Below, piece by piece: positions 1-10,157 of a DNA stretch of 64,000 nucleotides. The stretch is taken from the NCBI RefSeq assembly GCF_002902965.1, contig NZ_CP026107.1, positions 1,302,001-1,366,000 of the forward strand, in the 5' to 3' direction. The notes beneath the pieces are model-generated. The model was not told the DNA's origin, ran no database searches, and was given only the letters and a program-made list of their open reading frames with translations. Both the position numbers and the translations under genes were made by a program. The first letter of the stretch is position 1. Each line of letters opens with the position of its first letter. This stretch comes from Paraburkholderia hospita (GTDB lineage Bacteria; Pseudomonadota; Gammaproteobacteria; Burkholderiales; Burkholderiaceae).

Positions 1-764
1 TCGATAACGGCAGGAGCGAGCTTTTGCCGCGCGTCTTCGAAAGTCCATCTGCTTGTGGGCGCAACCACATGCACGGCAGCAACGGGGCGCCCCTGGCTGC
101 CGACCACGGGCGCTGCGATCGACATATCGCCGATGAACAGTTCCTCGCGGTTTGTTGCATAGCCTTGCTGACGAGCTTCCACCAGCCTTTCGCCGAGCGT
201 CGCGAGATCCGTCACGGTGTTCGCCGTAAACGCCACGCGGTTCATCTGTTCCAGGCGCGTGAGCGCCTCGTCGACGGGCAATGCACACAAAAATGCCCGC
301 CCGCTGCCTGTGCAATACATCGGGATGCGGCTGCCGATGGGCATGTGTATCGGCACGAACTTCGTCGACACAAAACGTGACACGTAGACCATCTCATCGT
401 CGTCCGGCTCGGTCAGATTCGTGGTTTCGCCCGTGATGTTCGTGAGCTCCGACAGGAACGGATTCGCGACGTCGATCAGCGTGTCGGCAGCGAGATAGTT
501 GAAGCCGATCTGCATGACGCGCGGCGTGAGCTGATAGCGGCGCGTCAACGGATGCTTGCGGACATAGCCGAGCTTTTCGAGCGTGTAGACCATCCGCTGC
601 GCCGAACTCTTCGACATCGACGTCGCGTCCGCGACTTCAGCCAGCGTCATCGTGCGGCGCTTCGCGCTGAACGCGCGCAGCACGCTCAAACCCTTTTCCA
701 GCGACTGATTGAAAAGCAGGTCCGGGCCGCTTTGGGCGCCGTCTTCGGCAGGCGGAAGGTTCAT
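1..764 (-). CDS. IclR-family transcriptional regulator (partial, 3' end outside window)
   Basis: Reading the minus strand from the ATG at 764 gives at least 254 residues, running off the left edge. Residues about 18-75 form the IclR winged helix-turn-helix (QSLEKGLSVLRAF, then TLAEVADATSMSKSSAQRMV). The rest is the IclR effector domain, with the family-typical GSRIPMYCTGSGRAFL and GYATNREELFIGD segments. IclR proteins usually repress or activate an adjacent catabolic or uptake operon. This one is divergent from the ABC transporter starting at 922, with a dyad at 802-818 between them, so control of that operon is inferred. The effector is unknown. Confidence 0.9.
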   Translation of the reverse strand, partial: MNLPPAEDGAQSGPDLLFNQSLEKGLSVLRAFSAKRRTMTLAEVADATSMSKSSAQRMVYTLEKLGYVRKHPLTRRYQLTPRVMQIGFNYLAADTLIDVANPFLSELTNITGETTNLTEPDDDEMVYVSRFVSTKFVPIHMPIGSRIPMYCTGSGRAFLCALPVDEALTRLEQMNRVAFTANTVTDLATLGERLVEARQQGYATNREELFIGDMSIAAPVVGSQGRPVAAVHVVAPTSRWTFEDARQKLAPAVI

Positions 765-801
765 TGTCGTCTCAATCTTGAACGTGATATTCCATCATAG
801 C

Positions 802-818
802 GTATCGCATATCGATAC
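802..818. promoter_or_regulatory. Perfect 6-5-6 inverted repeat, candidate IclR operator
   Basis: GTATCG-N5-CGATAC lies in the 157 bp between the divergent IclR regulator and the ABC operon, 38 bp before the regulator start and 104 bp before the binding-protein start. The position and symmetry suit an autoregulatory operator. Binding is inferred only. Confidence 0.5.
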
Positions 819-921
819 ACAAAAATCTCTTTTCGATTTTTTTGATTCGATTATGATTGTCTGGCGGTCACAAAACGAAATCAGCCAGCGCGTCCTCGCT
901 GGCTCCTGCCAGGAGATATGC

Positions 922-1692
922 ATGGTTACGTTCGTCAAACGCTTCACCCTGTTTGCAGCTGGTCTTACCGCCTCTTTCGCGATTGCGTCGGGTGCCGTGC
1001 ATGCCGCCGAACCGACCTACAAGGTCGGTGCAACGGCCACGGGCGTGCCGTTCACGTTTCTCGACATCAAGTCGAATTCGATCCAGGGGATGATGGTCGA
1101 TGCCGTGACCGCCGCCGGCCGCGCGGCCGGCTTCAAGGTCGAAGTGCAGCAGAACGTGTTCTCGGCGCTGATTCCGTCGTTGACCACGCAGAAGATCGAC
1201 ATCATTTCCGCCGCGATGCTCAAGACGCCGGCGCGCCAGCAGATCGTCGATTTCTCCGACACCGTCTATTCGTACGGCGAAGGTCTCGTCGTGAAGGCCG
1301 ATGACAAAGGCCATTACACATCGATGGACGACTTCAAGGGCGAAGTGGTCGGCGCGCAGGTCGGCACCGCGTTCGTCGATGCGCTGAACAAGAAGGGCAT
1401 CTTCAAGGAAGTCCGCACCTACGATTCCGTCGCGGACATCATGCGCGACGTCGCGCTCGGCCGCATCAAGGCAGGCTTCGCGGATCAGCCTATCGTCGCG
1501 TATCAGTTGCAGCAGGGTGCCAACACGCAGGTGCGGCTCGTGCCCGAGTATCAGTCGGCTGTGAAAGGACAGGTGTGCTTCATCGTGCGCAAGGGCGACA
1601 CGGCGACACTGGAACAGCTGAATAGCGCGATCAGGAAGATGAAGGCCGACGGCACGCTGCAGCAGATCCTGCAGAAATGGCACATGAGCTGA
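922..1692 (+). CDS. ABC transporter periplasmic amino-acid-binding protein (SBP family 3)
   Basis: This is a 256-residue secreted solute-binding protein. The start is ATG 922, set by AGGAG at 911-915 and by the signal peptide that follows ([24 protein letters not shown], cut before AEPTYKVG). The body has the bilobed family-3 pattern: [20 protein letters not shown] near the N-terminus, then [29 protein letters not shown] and a C-terminal [21 protein letters not shown]. The length is normal. It is the first gene of an operon with permease, ATPase and an FAD amine or amino-acid oxidoreductase. The ligand is therefore probably an amino acid, opine or amine, but the sequence does not fix which. 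Confidence 0.92.
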   Translation: MVTFVKRFTLFAAGLTASFAIASGAVHAAEPTYKVGATATGVPFTFLDIKSNSIQGMMVDAVTAAGRAAGFKVEVQQNVFSALIPSLTTQKIDIISAAMLKTPARQQIVDFSDTVYSYGEGLVVKADDKGHYTSMDDFKGEVVGAQVGTAFVDALNKKGIFKEVRTYDSVADIMRDVALGRIKAGFADQPIVAYQLQQGANTQVRLVPEYQSAVKGQVCFIVRKGDTATLEQLNSAIRKMKADGTLQQILQKWHMS

Positions 1693-1773
1693 ACGGCACG
1701 CCGTATCGCTGCATTCGAACCTGTCCGCGTGTGAATGCGCGCGGACGATCTGCCAGGCGTGTCGGGAGGCGCG

Positions 1774-2430
1774 ATGTTTTTGCAGAACGCAATCGATTTT
1801 CTGCCGATCCTGCTCAAGGGCGCAGTCATCACCATCGAGATCACGGTCTGCGCGTTCGTGCTCAGTTCAATCCTCGGTCTGGTGCTTGCCTTGCTGAAAG
1901 TGTCGCGCAACCGCGCGGCATCGACGTTCGGCAGCACCGTGATCAATCTGATCCGCGGGCTGCCGATCATTGTGCAGCTGTTTTATATCTACTTCGTGCT
2001 GCCCGACATGGGCGTGCAACTGTCGGCGTTTCAGGCGGGCGTGATCGGTCTGGGCATCGCGTATTCGGCGTATCAGGCGGAGAACTTCCGCGCGGGCATC
2101 GAGGCGATCGATCATGGACAGATCGAAGCCGCGCACGCGATCGGCATGCGTGGGCCACTGATCATGCGGCGCGTGGTGCTGCCGCAGGCGTTCAGGATCG
2201 CGTTGCCGCCCTACGGCAATACGCTGGTGATGTTGCTGAAAGATTCGTCGGTGGCATCGACTATCACCGTCGCCGAAATCACGCGCGCCGGGCAACTGAT
2301 TGCATCGTCGACGTTCCAGAACATGACGGTCTACACGCTCGTCGCGCTGCTCTATCTGGTGCTGAGCCTGCCGCTGATGTTCGGCGTCAACCAGATCGGC
2401 AAGCGGCTCGCCGTGAGGAGAAGCCGATGA
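1774..2430 (+). CDS. ABC transporter permease, polar amino acid type (HisM/GlnP-like)
   Basis: This is a 218-residue inner-membrane permease. ATG 1774 is chosen because GGGAGG at 1764-1769 sits just ahead of it; upstream in-frame starts lack such a site. Several hydrophobic helices surround the family signature [14 protein letters not shown] and the EAA loop [24 protein letters not shown], which contacts the ATPase. The gene overlaps the following ATPase gene by 4 bp (ATGA). It forms the membrane channel of the importer fed by the upstream binding protein. Confidence 0.93.
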   Translation: MFLQNAIDFLPILLKGAVITIEITVCAFVLSSILGLVLALLKVSRNRAASTFGSTVINLIRGLPIIVQLFYIYFVLPDMGVQLSAFQAGVIGLGIAYSAYQAENFRAGIEAIDHGQIEAAHAIGMRGPLIMRRVVLPQAFRIALPPYGNTLVMLLKDSSVASTITVAEITRAGQLIASSTFQNMTVYTLVALLYLVLSLPLMFGVNQIGKRLAVRRSR

Positions 2431-3185
2431 TCGAGATCAATGGAATATACAAGCGCTTTCACAATCAGGAAGTGCTAAAGGGCGTGAGTTTGAGCGTGAA
2501 GGCGGGTGAAGTAGTGTGCCTGATCGGACCGTCGGGCTCAGGCAAATCGACGGTGCTGCGCTGTATCAACGGCTTCGAGACCTACGACGCGGGCTCGATT
2601 ACGATCGACGGTGTGCGTGTCGATGCGCACGCGAAGAATATTCATGAACTGCGCATGCGCGTAGGCATGGTGTTTCAGCGCTTCAATCTGTTTGCGCATC
2701 GGACCGCGCTCGAAAACGTCATGGAAGGCCCGGTGTACGTGCGCCGCACGCCCATCGCGCAGGCTCGCGAGCAGGCGCGGCAACTGCTCGACAAGGTCGG
2801 CCTGTCGCACCGGATGAATGCCTTTCCCGCGGAACTGTCGGGCGGCCAGCAGCAACGTGTTGCCATCGCGCGTGCGCTCGCGATGGAGCCGGAAGCATTG
2901 CTCTTCGACGAACCGACGTCCGCGCTCGATCCCGAACTCGTCGGCGAAGTGCTCAACGTGATGCGCTCGCTTGCGCGCGACGGCATGACCATGGTCGTCG
3001 TTACGCACGAGATGGCATTTGCACGCGAGGTAGCCGATCGCGTGTGTTTCCTGCACGGCGGCACGATCTGCGAGACGGGTCCCGCACGCGATGTACTGAC
3101 CGCCCCCCGGCATCCGCGCACACAGGAATTTCTGCGGCGTTTGCTTTCGTCCAGCGACCCTCACGCTACTGCCAACCAGAGCTGA
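2427..3185 (+). CDS. ABC transporter ATP-binding protein, polar amino acid type
   Basis: This is a 252-residue cytoplasmic ATPase. Walker A is GPSGSGKST near residue 35, the ABC signature is LSGGQQQR, Walker B is [12 protein letters not shown], and the switch histidine is in VVVTHEM. The start ATG 2427 overlaps the permease stop, so the genes are translationally coupled. It energises the importer encoded upstream. The closest well-known type is GlnQ/HisP; substrate specificity cannot be read from this subunit. Confidence 0.94.
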   Translation: MIEINGIYKRFHNQEVLKGVSLSVKAGEVVCLIGPSGSGKSTVLRCINGFETYDAGSITIDGVRVDAHAKNIHELRMRVGMVFQRFNLFAHRTALENVMEGPVYVRRTPIAQAREQARQLLDKVGLSHRMNAFPAELSGGQQQRVAIARALAMEPEALLFDEPTSALDPELVGEVLNVMRSLARDGMTMVVVTHEMAFAREVADRVCFLHGGTICETGPARDVLTAPRHPRTQEFLRRLLSSSDPHATANQS

Positions 3186-3187
3186 AC

Positions 3188-4483
3188 ATGATCGAAGTGA
3201 AAGAGGGGGCCGCGCTGCCCGATTCGCTGTGGGCCGCGACGGCGCAGCCTGCGCCTGACACACCGCCGCTTCGTGAATCGGCGTCATTCGACGTAGCGAT
3301 TATCGGTGCGGGTTTTACCGGTCTGTCGACAGCCCTGCATCTGGCCGAACGCGGCGTTAAAGTGTGCGTGCTCGACGCGGCCGAACCCGGCTGGGGTGCG
3401 TCGGGCCGCAACGGCGGGCAGGTGATTCCGGGCCTCAAGTACGATCCCGACGAACTCGTGCATCGCTTCGGTGAAACGGCGGGCAACCGGCTCGTCGAAA
3501 CAGTCGGCGCGGCAGCCGATAACGTCTTCGATCTGATCGGCAAATACGGCATCGAATGCGAAGCCGTGCGCCGCGGGTGGATTCAACCCGCGCCATCGGC
3601 GGCGATGCTCGAAACCGTGACGCGCCGCGCGCGGCAATGGTCGGCGCGCGGCGTCGAGGTCAGTCTGCTCGATGCCGCACAGGTGTCGCAACGGCTCGGC
3701 ACGAAGAGCTATATCGGCGGATGGGTCGATCATCGTGCGGGCAGCATCCAGCCGCTCAGTTATGTGCGCGGCCTTGCGCGTGCGGCACAAGGGCTGGGCG
3801 TGGCCGTTCATGGACGCACGTCGGTGACGCGGCTCTCGCGTAACGCGCGCGGCTGGCGCCTCGAGACGCAGGGCGGGGCGAGCGTCGAAGCGCAGCGTGT
3901 CGTGATCGCCACCAACGGCTATACCGGTGCGCTTTGGCCTGGCTTGCGTCAATCGGTGATCGCGGCGAACAGCTTCATTGTCGCGACCCGGCCATTGGCG
4001 CCGGAGATCGGCGACGACATTCTGCCTGGCGGAGAGGTCGCGTCGGATTCACGCCGCCTGCTACTGTACTTCCGGCGCGATGCGGCTGGTCGTCTCTTGA
4101 TGGGTGGCCGAGGACCGTTCTCCGAGCCACGGGCGAACGGCGACTGGGTGCATCTGGAACGTGCCGTGGAACTGATGTACCCGCAACTGAAGGGGATAAG
4201 CTATGAATATCGATGGGCGGGGCGTGTCGCAATCACCTCGGATTTCCTGCCGCACATTCATGAACCCGCACCTGGGCTGAGCATCGCGCTGGGCTATAAC
4301 GGACGCGGCATCGCGATGGCCACAACGGTCGGCAAGCACCTGGCCGAACGCATGTGTGGGGAATCGCCTGCATCATTCCCGTTTGCAGTGACACCCGTCA
4401 GATCGATCCCGTTCCATGGCCTGCAGCGCTTTTACATCACGGCTGGTGTGGCGTGGTATCGCTTGATGGACGCTGTCGCGTAA
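3188..4483 (+). CDS. FAD-dependent oxidoreductase, DAO family (PuuB-like)
   Basis: This is a 431-residue flavoprotein starting 2 bp after the ATPase stop. The dinucleotide-binding motif FDVAIIGAGFTGLSTALHLAERG lies near residues 30-52, and WGASGRNGGQVIPGL, conserved in gamma-glutamylputrescine and sarcosine-type oxidases, follows. Near the C-terminus ALGYNGRGIAMATTVGKHLAE is the second FAD contact. Members oxidise a secondary or primary amine or an amino acid to an imine with FAD and O2. As the last gene of an uptake operon it probably starts catabolism of the imported compound. The exact substrate is unknown. Confidence 0.88.
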   Translation: MIEVKEGAALPDSLWAATAQPAPDTPPLRESASFDVAIIGAGFTGLSTALHLAERGVKVCVLDAAEPGWGASGRNGGQVIPGLKYDPDELVHRFGETAGNRLVETVGAAADNVFDLIGKYGIECEAVRRGWIQPAPSAAMLETVTRRARQWSARGVEVSLLDAAQVSQRLGTKSYIGGWVDHRAGSIQPLSYVRGLARAAQGLGVAVHGRTSVTRLSRNARGWRLETQGGASVEAQRVVIATNGYTGALWPGLRQSVIAANSFIVATRPLAPEIGDDILPGGEVASDSRRLLLYFRRDAAGRLLMGGRGPFSEPRANGDWVHLERAVELMYPQLKGISYEYRWAGRVAITSDFLPHIHEPAPGLSIALGYNGRGIAMATTVGKHLAERMCGESPASFPFAVTPVRSIPFHGLQRFYITAGVAWYRLMDAVA

Positions 4484-5484
4484 CACGCCGGTCGCATGCC
4501 GACGCTCCAGAGAATGCCGTTGCCGAAGGCCTGTCGTCCCAGGTCGCCCAAAGCAGGCAGAGCGAGAGTGCCCCGTGAAGTGCAGGATCATCAGGCGGCT
4601 CGTCGCGTCGCGGCATGTTGACCCCGGCGCTCCTGGGCAACTGAGCCAGCTCTATCCGGGACTGACCGTCGTGGCGGCATGGGAGACCAGGGAGAATGCG
4701 CTTCATCACCTGGTAATTCAAAACGGCGAGCAGCTCTAGTTCATCAAGTCACGATAGCGACCGACATGAACGACGCGTGCACGTGCTCTCGTTCAGGCGT
4801 ATTCGAACGGGCCACGGTACGCGCACGGCTATCTCGAAGGATAATTGAAAAATCCGAACGGCTACCGCCTCTTTTGCGATTCCCCGTTCATAGCGAATCC
4901 TGGATTCAGCGTCTCAAGTTCGGCCATTGCTGACGTTCACGGGTCGCCGTTGGTGAGGCCGCTTAGGGTTGCTCTTTTGCCATTCGCACCGGCGCGACTT
5001 CGAATGTCAATTCTCGCTGCAGTCGGATGAGTACTTGCGAGCCTTAGCCACCCTCAGTCTTCTCGAAAGCGATCATAGAAGAAGTTAATTGCCCGCCAAA
5101 CTTGTTCTTCGCCGTATACAACTATCTTCGCCAGCGTTTTGCACGCAGCTCATTGAGTTTTCGGCGGCAATGACGTAAGCGGGCTGCTTCTAGCAGATTC
5201 CCCTTTGGCGCAGATGGCCGAGAAGTAAGACGTCGATACTGATGGGCTCGTCATGTCTCTTCGAGTCCGGTGGTTTAGGTGCCGACAATCGCAACGATTG
5301 TTTGCACGACCTCGAATTGAAACTGGCGGGGAACATGCAGCCATTGGCGGACGCTCGCTATGGCAGAATCCTCTCACACGCATCCGCGACTGGAACTTCC
5401 AGTTTAACCACTCTCAAGCCACGTCAAATTTCAACCGTGCAACGTCAGGTCGCGAGCGTTAGTTCGGTCTCTGGGAAAATTGGT
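4484..5484. other. 1.0-kb stretch without a convincing gene
   Basis: Short open frames here lack ribosome sites and family resemblance. The only recognisable trace is a roughly 36-bp transposase scrap at 4574-4609, listed separately. Confidence 0.6.
4574..4609 (-). pseudogene. Tiny ISNCY-type transposase remnant
   Basis: The minus strand encodes DATSRLMILHFT, which matches DATSRLMTLHFT in the larger ISNCY transposase fragment of this window (48591-48998). The DNA is also alike. The homology spans only about 12 codons and is surrounded by unrelated sequence, so this is at most a fossil. Confidence 0.4.
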
Positions 5485-6183
5485 ATGAAAAATCCGCAAG
5501 ATAGGGCCGAATCCGACGAGGATTTGGCTCAGATGATGATAGGGCAAGGGCCCTGCACCTATCTATTACTGCTCTTACTTGGCTTGATCCTCCTGTTTCC
5601 CTACCTTGAGGAAGGCATATTCGCTCGCACACTGCTCGGCGTTCTGTTTTCAATCGTGCTGCTCGTGGGCGCTTTCGCCACCAGGCAGACTCGGCGGGGG
5701 TTCATCCTCAAACTGGGCTTGGCGTTGCTTGGAGTTGGCCTTCAATGGACGGCCTTGTGGACTGAGAGTATCGCGATTCTGGGCCTTGCCGGGATATCTT
5801 ATGCCGCCTCTCTTGCAGTCGCGATTGGTGGAGTGCTCCGCTACATTCTCAAGCGCGGGCCAATTACGGCCGACAAGCTGCACGGTGCGCTTGCAGGCTA
5901 CATCATGCTGGCCTTCCTTTGGGCCTTCATCTACGCCCTGATCGAGAGATCCACCGCTGGCTCATTCGGTCCTGACCGACTCGATTTCACACACGCTGGC
6001 ACTTTCTTCAGACTGATCTATTTTAGCCTCACGACGCTCACGACCACCGGTTACGGTGACGTTATCCCATTGACCAACCAAGCCCGCTCTTTTGTGATGA
6101 TCGAAGAGTTTGCAGGCGTGTTTTACGTTGGTGTCCTGATCGCGCGGCTTGCCGGTCTCTATCCGTCGCCTCTGACCAAGTGA
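5485..6183 (+). CDS. Ion channel protein with K+ selectivity filter (Ion_trans_2)
   Basis: This is a 232-residue inner-membrane protein. It has about five hydrophobic helices (CTYLLLLLLGLILLFPYL near residue 20; LLGVLFSIVLLVGAF; LGLALLGVGLQW; IMLAFLWAFIYALIE) followed by the pore loop LTTLTTTGYGDVIPLT and a last helix. TTGYGD is the canonical potassium selectivity filter. ATG 5485 is preferred over the in-frame ATG at 5242, because the 80 added residues are not membrane-like and match nothing recognised. No regulatory nucleotide-binding or RCK domain follows the pore. It stands alone between long spacers. Confidence 0.8.
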   Translation: MKNPQDRAESDEDLAQMMIGQGPCTYLLLLLLGLILLFPYLEEGIFARTLLGVLFSIVLLVGAFATRQTRRGFILKLGLALLGVGLQWTALWTESIAILGLAGISYAASLAVAIGGVLRYILKRGPITADKLHGALAGYIMLAFLWAFIYALIERSTAGSFGPDRLDFTHAGTFFRLIYFSLTTLTTTGYGDVIPLTNQARSFVMIEEFAGVFYVGVLIARLAGLYPSPLTK

Positions 6184-6822
6184 CTCTCGATCTGCCCGAA
6201 CCACCATCAGGCATTGGTGATTGGTGTCTGCGCGCTGTCCGTATTGGGCGCAGCGGGGCTGCACTCCCGCCCCCTTCGCGGTTCCGTTTTTAGATCGCGT
6301 TAGTGCGACACGAAAAAAGTGAGAGCACGGGCGAAATAAACGACGAGGAGTCGCGTGCCTTTAGCAAATCGGAGCGTCCATCGCTCGCCAACTGAGCCGT
6401 AACCGGCACGGACAGAACCATGATCAGAACAAGGTGCACCGACCGTCTGGACCTGTCTCGCGGTTACTGCGCCGCGATGGCTAAAGCGCTGACCTCTGAT
6501 CAGCTCGATCACTCGCTCGCCAAGATTGCCACGCAGATGCCCGTTGTAGCGACAAGGCTGCCGCTCAGGCGGGGTGGGCGCCTATGACTGGAAAGGGTCG
6601 ACTGCTGACCAATATGGAAGCGTGAATGACGCAAACCCTTCATCGACTCATCATCAGACCGGGGTCGGCCAGAGGCGGCCCCTGGCAGCGCGTGCCAAAA
6701 TGATGCCGCTCGTGTCAACATAAGCCAGCGCCACGAGCTGGCGAGCCTCGCATCACCTTCTAATTGTTCCAGACGCATTGCGTCGTCGCGGTCAGCAGGC
6801 GGAAGCAGGACGAGCTACTGCT
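6184..6822. other. 0.64-kb intergenic stretch, no gene seen
   Basis: No open frame here has both a ribosome site and protein-like composition. It separates the channel gene from the convergent transporter gene. Confidence 0.6.
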
Positions 6823-8329
6823 TCACCAGAAGCCAAGCATCTTCCACCAGAGGCTGCCGACCACCGCGAAGATCAGCAACTCCACCGCACACATCACAAA
6901 TCCGACCCGCCACCAGGTTCCCATCGTGACGTAGCCGCTACCGAAGATGATCGGCGAAGTGCCCGTCGCATAGTGGGTCAGGGTCATCATGATCGCCGAG
7001 CCGGCCGCCATCATCAGCATGAACGGCACCACATACTCGGGTGGTATCAGATGAACCCCTACCGTCAGGAAGGCGAGCATCATCGCACTGATGTGCGCCG
7101 TCGTGCTGGCGAACAGGTAGTGTGAAAAAACGAAGGCCAGTACCAGGATCGTGGCAGTGGCGCCCCAGCCGATGCCGCTGGCAACGATCGCGCCCTTCAT
7201 GGCTTCCGAGAACCAGGTGATCACGCCTTGCTTGTTCAGTTGCTCGGCCAGCATGATCAGCGCACCAAACCACACCAGCGTGTCCCAGGCACTCTTCTCC
7301 GACAGCACATCGTCCCAGTCAATGGTGCCGGTGATGATCAGCAAGAACAGGCCGACGAAGGCGACCACTGTCGGATCCAGGATGAACGACGGACCGAACA
7401 CCATCGCCGGCACGTCGGCCCACAGCAGCAGTAGCAGCGCGAAGGTCCCCAACATGACCATTTCCCTCGGTGACATGGGGCCCATCTTCGCCAGTTCGGC
7501 GCGGGCATACGCTACCGCATTGGGTGTGGCATGGAGCTGCGGCGGCGCCAGCACGTAGATTACAAGTGGCATGACCAGCATGCATAGCAGGCCGGGCAGC
7601 ATCATGCAGAGCGCCCAGCTCGTCCAGGTCAGATGCAGGCTCTGATTGGTCGCCTTGGCGATGTAGTCCACCACCAGCGGATTGGGCGCGGTGGCGGTCA
7701 AAAACATCGCCGAGGTGATCGGGTTGGAGTGATAGTTGACCATCGCCAGGTAGGTGCCGACCTTGCCCTCGGTGCCCTTGGCGGGATCCGAGTCGAAAGC
7801 GTTGGCGATCGACTTCATGATCGGATGCACGATGCCGCCACCGCGCGCGGTATTGCTCGGTGTGAACGGCGCCAGCACCAGTTCACAGACGGCCAGACCA
7901 TAGCCGATGCCTACCGTGCGCTTGCCGATCAGTGAAATGAATATCAGGCCGATGCGGCTGCCCAGGCCGGTCTTCTTCAGCCCGCGGGAGATCAGGATGG
8001 CCACCACGATCAACCAGATCAGCGGACTGTCGAAGGCGGTCAACGCATCGGCGATCGCCCCCCTTGGACGAGGTCGAGGTCACCTGTGACAGCGAGAGGA
8101 CTACGATTGCCATCACCGCCATGACCCCGATCGGCATGACCTTCAAAATAATCGCAACGATTGTTGTCAGAAATATGGCAACGAGGCCCCAAGCCTTGGG
8201 CTTCAGCCCCTCGGGCACAGGTAGCAGCAGCAGGGTGACCAGCACGGCCGTTGTGATCAGCGCGGGACCAAGTCGGAACGGGACAACGCTGTTGAAGTAG
8301 CGGAACGCCGCTTTTAGTCTCGTGAGCAT
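6823..8329 (-). pseudogene. DASS-family dicarboxylate/anion transporter, split by a one-base frameshift
   Basis: Two minus-strand frames join into one divalent anion:Na+ symporter of about 501 residues, the normal length for the CitT/YbhI group. Residues 1-90 (MLTRLKAAFRYF to SQVTSTSSKG) are in one frame. The remainder (AIADALTAFDSPLIWLIVVAILISRGLKKTG onward, ending LLIFAVVGSLWWKMLGFW) is in another. The break is the C6 run at 8058-8063 (G6 on the coding strand); five Gs would restore the frame. The second part keeps family features such as TARGGGIVHPIMKSI and TATAPNPLVVDYI. The gene is either inactivated, carries a sequencing error, or recodes at the homopolymer. AAGGA precedes the ATG at 8329. 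Confidence 0.85.
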
Positions 8330-8813
8330 TCTGCGATCCTTCCCAGAATAGTTGGCCGCATCCGCTGGAACATAGTTCAGAGAGGTCCGTTTGGCAATGG
8401 GCAGCTTGCCTCTTCCGCACTTTCAGGAAGACGCAGATGCTGATCTGTCGTGACGTGCACGCCGGGCGAATACTCTAATTGCTCCCCGCCCAGAGCCATT
8501 TTTCTTTTCTCGCGTCGGTCGATCGTCTTAACTACAGCAATGGGCGACGACCGTCGGGGGCCGCCATGTGCGTACAGATTCGGCGAAAAGCACGGGAAGC
8601 TGCGTCAGACACAGCAGTTGCGCACGAAGGACTGTGGGCCTGGCTTAAGCGAATGAGAAACCGGACCGAGGCGTGAACTCCTTGCGATAGTGGCACGGGC
8701 GTGGCTTCTGGGACGGCGCGAGTGCCCGGCGCCATGGTCCGGCGCCGTACCCACAACGAAACAACGCAGGCGGTCTTCAGTGCGTTGCCACAGTCCGACC
8801 AGAGGATGCCATC
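8330..8813. other. 0.48-kb divergent intergenic region
   Basis: This lies between the divergent transporter and methyltransferase genes. A short GC-rich hairpin (CGGCGCC, 7-nt loop, GGCGCCG) occurs around 8728-8750. No gene was recognised. Confidence 0.5.
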
Positions 8814-9905
8814 ATGAACGAGGCAAAAACATGGTCAGGCGCCATGGAGGGCCGCGGCGCGTATAACCGGCACGCAGGGTTACAGGCTGCAGGCGGGGCG
8901 CTCGCGTTGAACGCCTTAAAGCAGGCGGCTGCAAGCATTGTGCTGGAGGCGATGGACCAGCCAATCGTCATTGCAGAATACGGAGCGTCGCAGGGCAGAA
9001 ATTCGCAACGTCCGATGCGCGTTGCGATTACCGAGTTGCGTGCTCGGGTTGGCCCCGATCGCCCCGTTCTCGTCTATCACGAAGATCTGCCCATTAACGA
9101 TTTCGGCTCGCTTTTCGAGGTGCTGGAGTCAGCCCCGGACCGATATGTCCGCGACGACCCGCAAGTGTACCCTTGTGCGATTGGCCGATCGTTTTACGAG
9201 AGCGTGCTTCCGCCGGCCTACGTGCATCTCGGATGGAGCGCGTACGCCGCGATGTGGTTAAGCAGCGTCCCTACGCAGGTCGCCGACCATATTTACGTGC
9301 CCTGCATGAAGGGGGCCGCGAGCGCTGCGTTCCGCGAACAGGGGAAAAAAGACTGGCAGAAGTTCCTGTCGTTGCGCGCCACCGAGTTGCGACCAGGTGG
9401 GCGTCTCGTCGTTGTGCTCCCAGGAGCGGACGACGATGGGCGCACGGGGTTTGAACCGCTCATGAACGACGCGAACGATGTGTTGACACAGATGGCAGGC
9501 GAGGGGGCCCTCACAGAGGATGAACGGGCGCACATGGTGCTGGCGACTTACGCTCGCCCCGTGCGCGAGCTGCTCACTGCATTCGAGACGGACGGCCGGT
9601 TTTGCGCGCTATCAGTCGAGCATTGCGAGCGGCTTCCCTTGCCCGACGCCGTGTGGGACGATTTTCTGCGAGACGGGGACGGCGGGCGGATGGTGAGCCG
9701 TTATGCTGCGTTTTATCGTTCCACGTTTGTGCCGTCGTTGTTCCTCGCGCTTGCGCAACCGGACGACGCGCAAAGAAAAGGCAAGCTGAGCGACCGGTTC
9801 GAGCACCTGCTGAAGGTGCGGCTTGAAGCTCGCATGGAGCCGATACGTTCGCAGGTCCAGGTGCTCGTCTTTGCGCGCGATCCTTACTCGAAGGTTTGCT
9901 CGTAA
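8814..9905 (+). CDS. SABATH-type SAM-dependent carboxyl methyltransferase
   Basis: This is a 363-residue cytosolic enzyme. It follows the plant salicylate/jasmonate carboxyl methyltransferase pattern in order: an N-terminal GRGAYNRHAGLQ (substrate and SAM-binding Y and Q), IVIAEYGASQGRNS (SAM loop), VLVYHEDLPINDFGSLFEVLE, GRSFYESVLPPAYVHLGWSAYAAMWLS (active-site segment), then KFLSLRATELRPGGRLVVVLPG. Such enzymes methylate a carboxylate of a small aromatic or isoprenoid acid using SAM. ATG 8814 follows AGAGGA. There is no operon partner, so the substrate is unknown. A 5-bp hairpin follows the stop. Bacterial members are less familiar than plant ones. Confidence 0.82.
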   Translation: MNEAKTWSGAMEGRGAYNRHAGLQAAGGALALNALKQAAASIVLEAMDQPIVIAEYGASQGRNSQRPMRVAITELRARVGPDRPVLVYHEDLPINDFGSLFEVLESAPDRYVRDDPQVYPCAIGRSFYESVLPPAYVHLGWSAYAAMWLSSVPTQVADHIYVPCMKGAASAAFREQGKKDWQKFLSLRATELRPGGRLVVVLPGADDDGRTGFEPLMNDANDVLTQMAGEGALTEDERAHMVLATYARPVRELLTAFETDGRFCALSVEHCERLPLPDAVWDDFLRDGDGGRMVSRYAAFYRSTFVPSLFLALAQPDDAQRKGKLSDRFEHLLKVRLEARMEPIRSQVQVLVFARDPYSKVCS

Positions 9906-10157
9906 CACCCTATTCCACAGGGTACGCTACGTTCCGGCACCTTCTGACCTGTCGTCCTGCGTTCGAAGAACTCCACTCTTCCTACGCTGGAATCTGGCAA
10001 ATTCAGTTGACGCTCAGTAAGTTGCGCCGCGGGCCAGGAGACATGGCAGACCTGCCCGGCTAGAGCGAATGCAATCTCACCTCGCTCCGCTGCGTTGCAG
10101 GGCTAGATGCCGACGGATCGGAAACGCGTCATGCCGGAAGGAGGTATTCCGGCGACT

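Noticed and set aside
868..1683. 271-residue minus-strand frame opposite the binding protein
   Set aside because: It is the reverse shadow of the real 922-1692 gene, which has signal peptide, ribosome site and family match.
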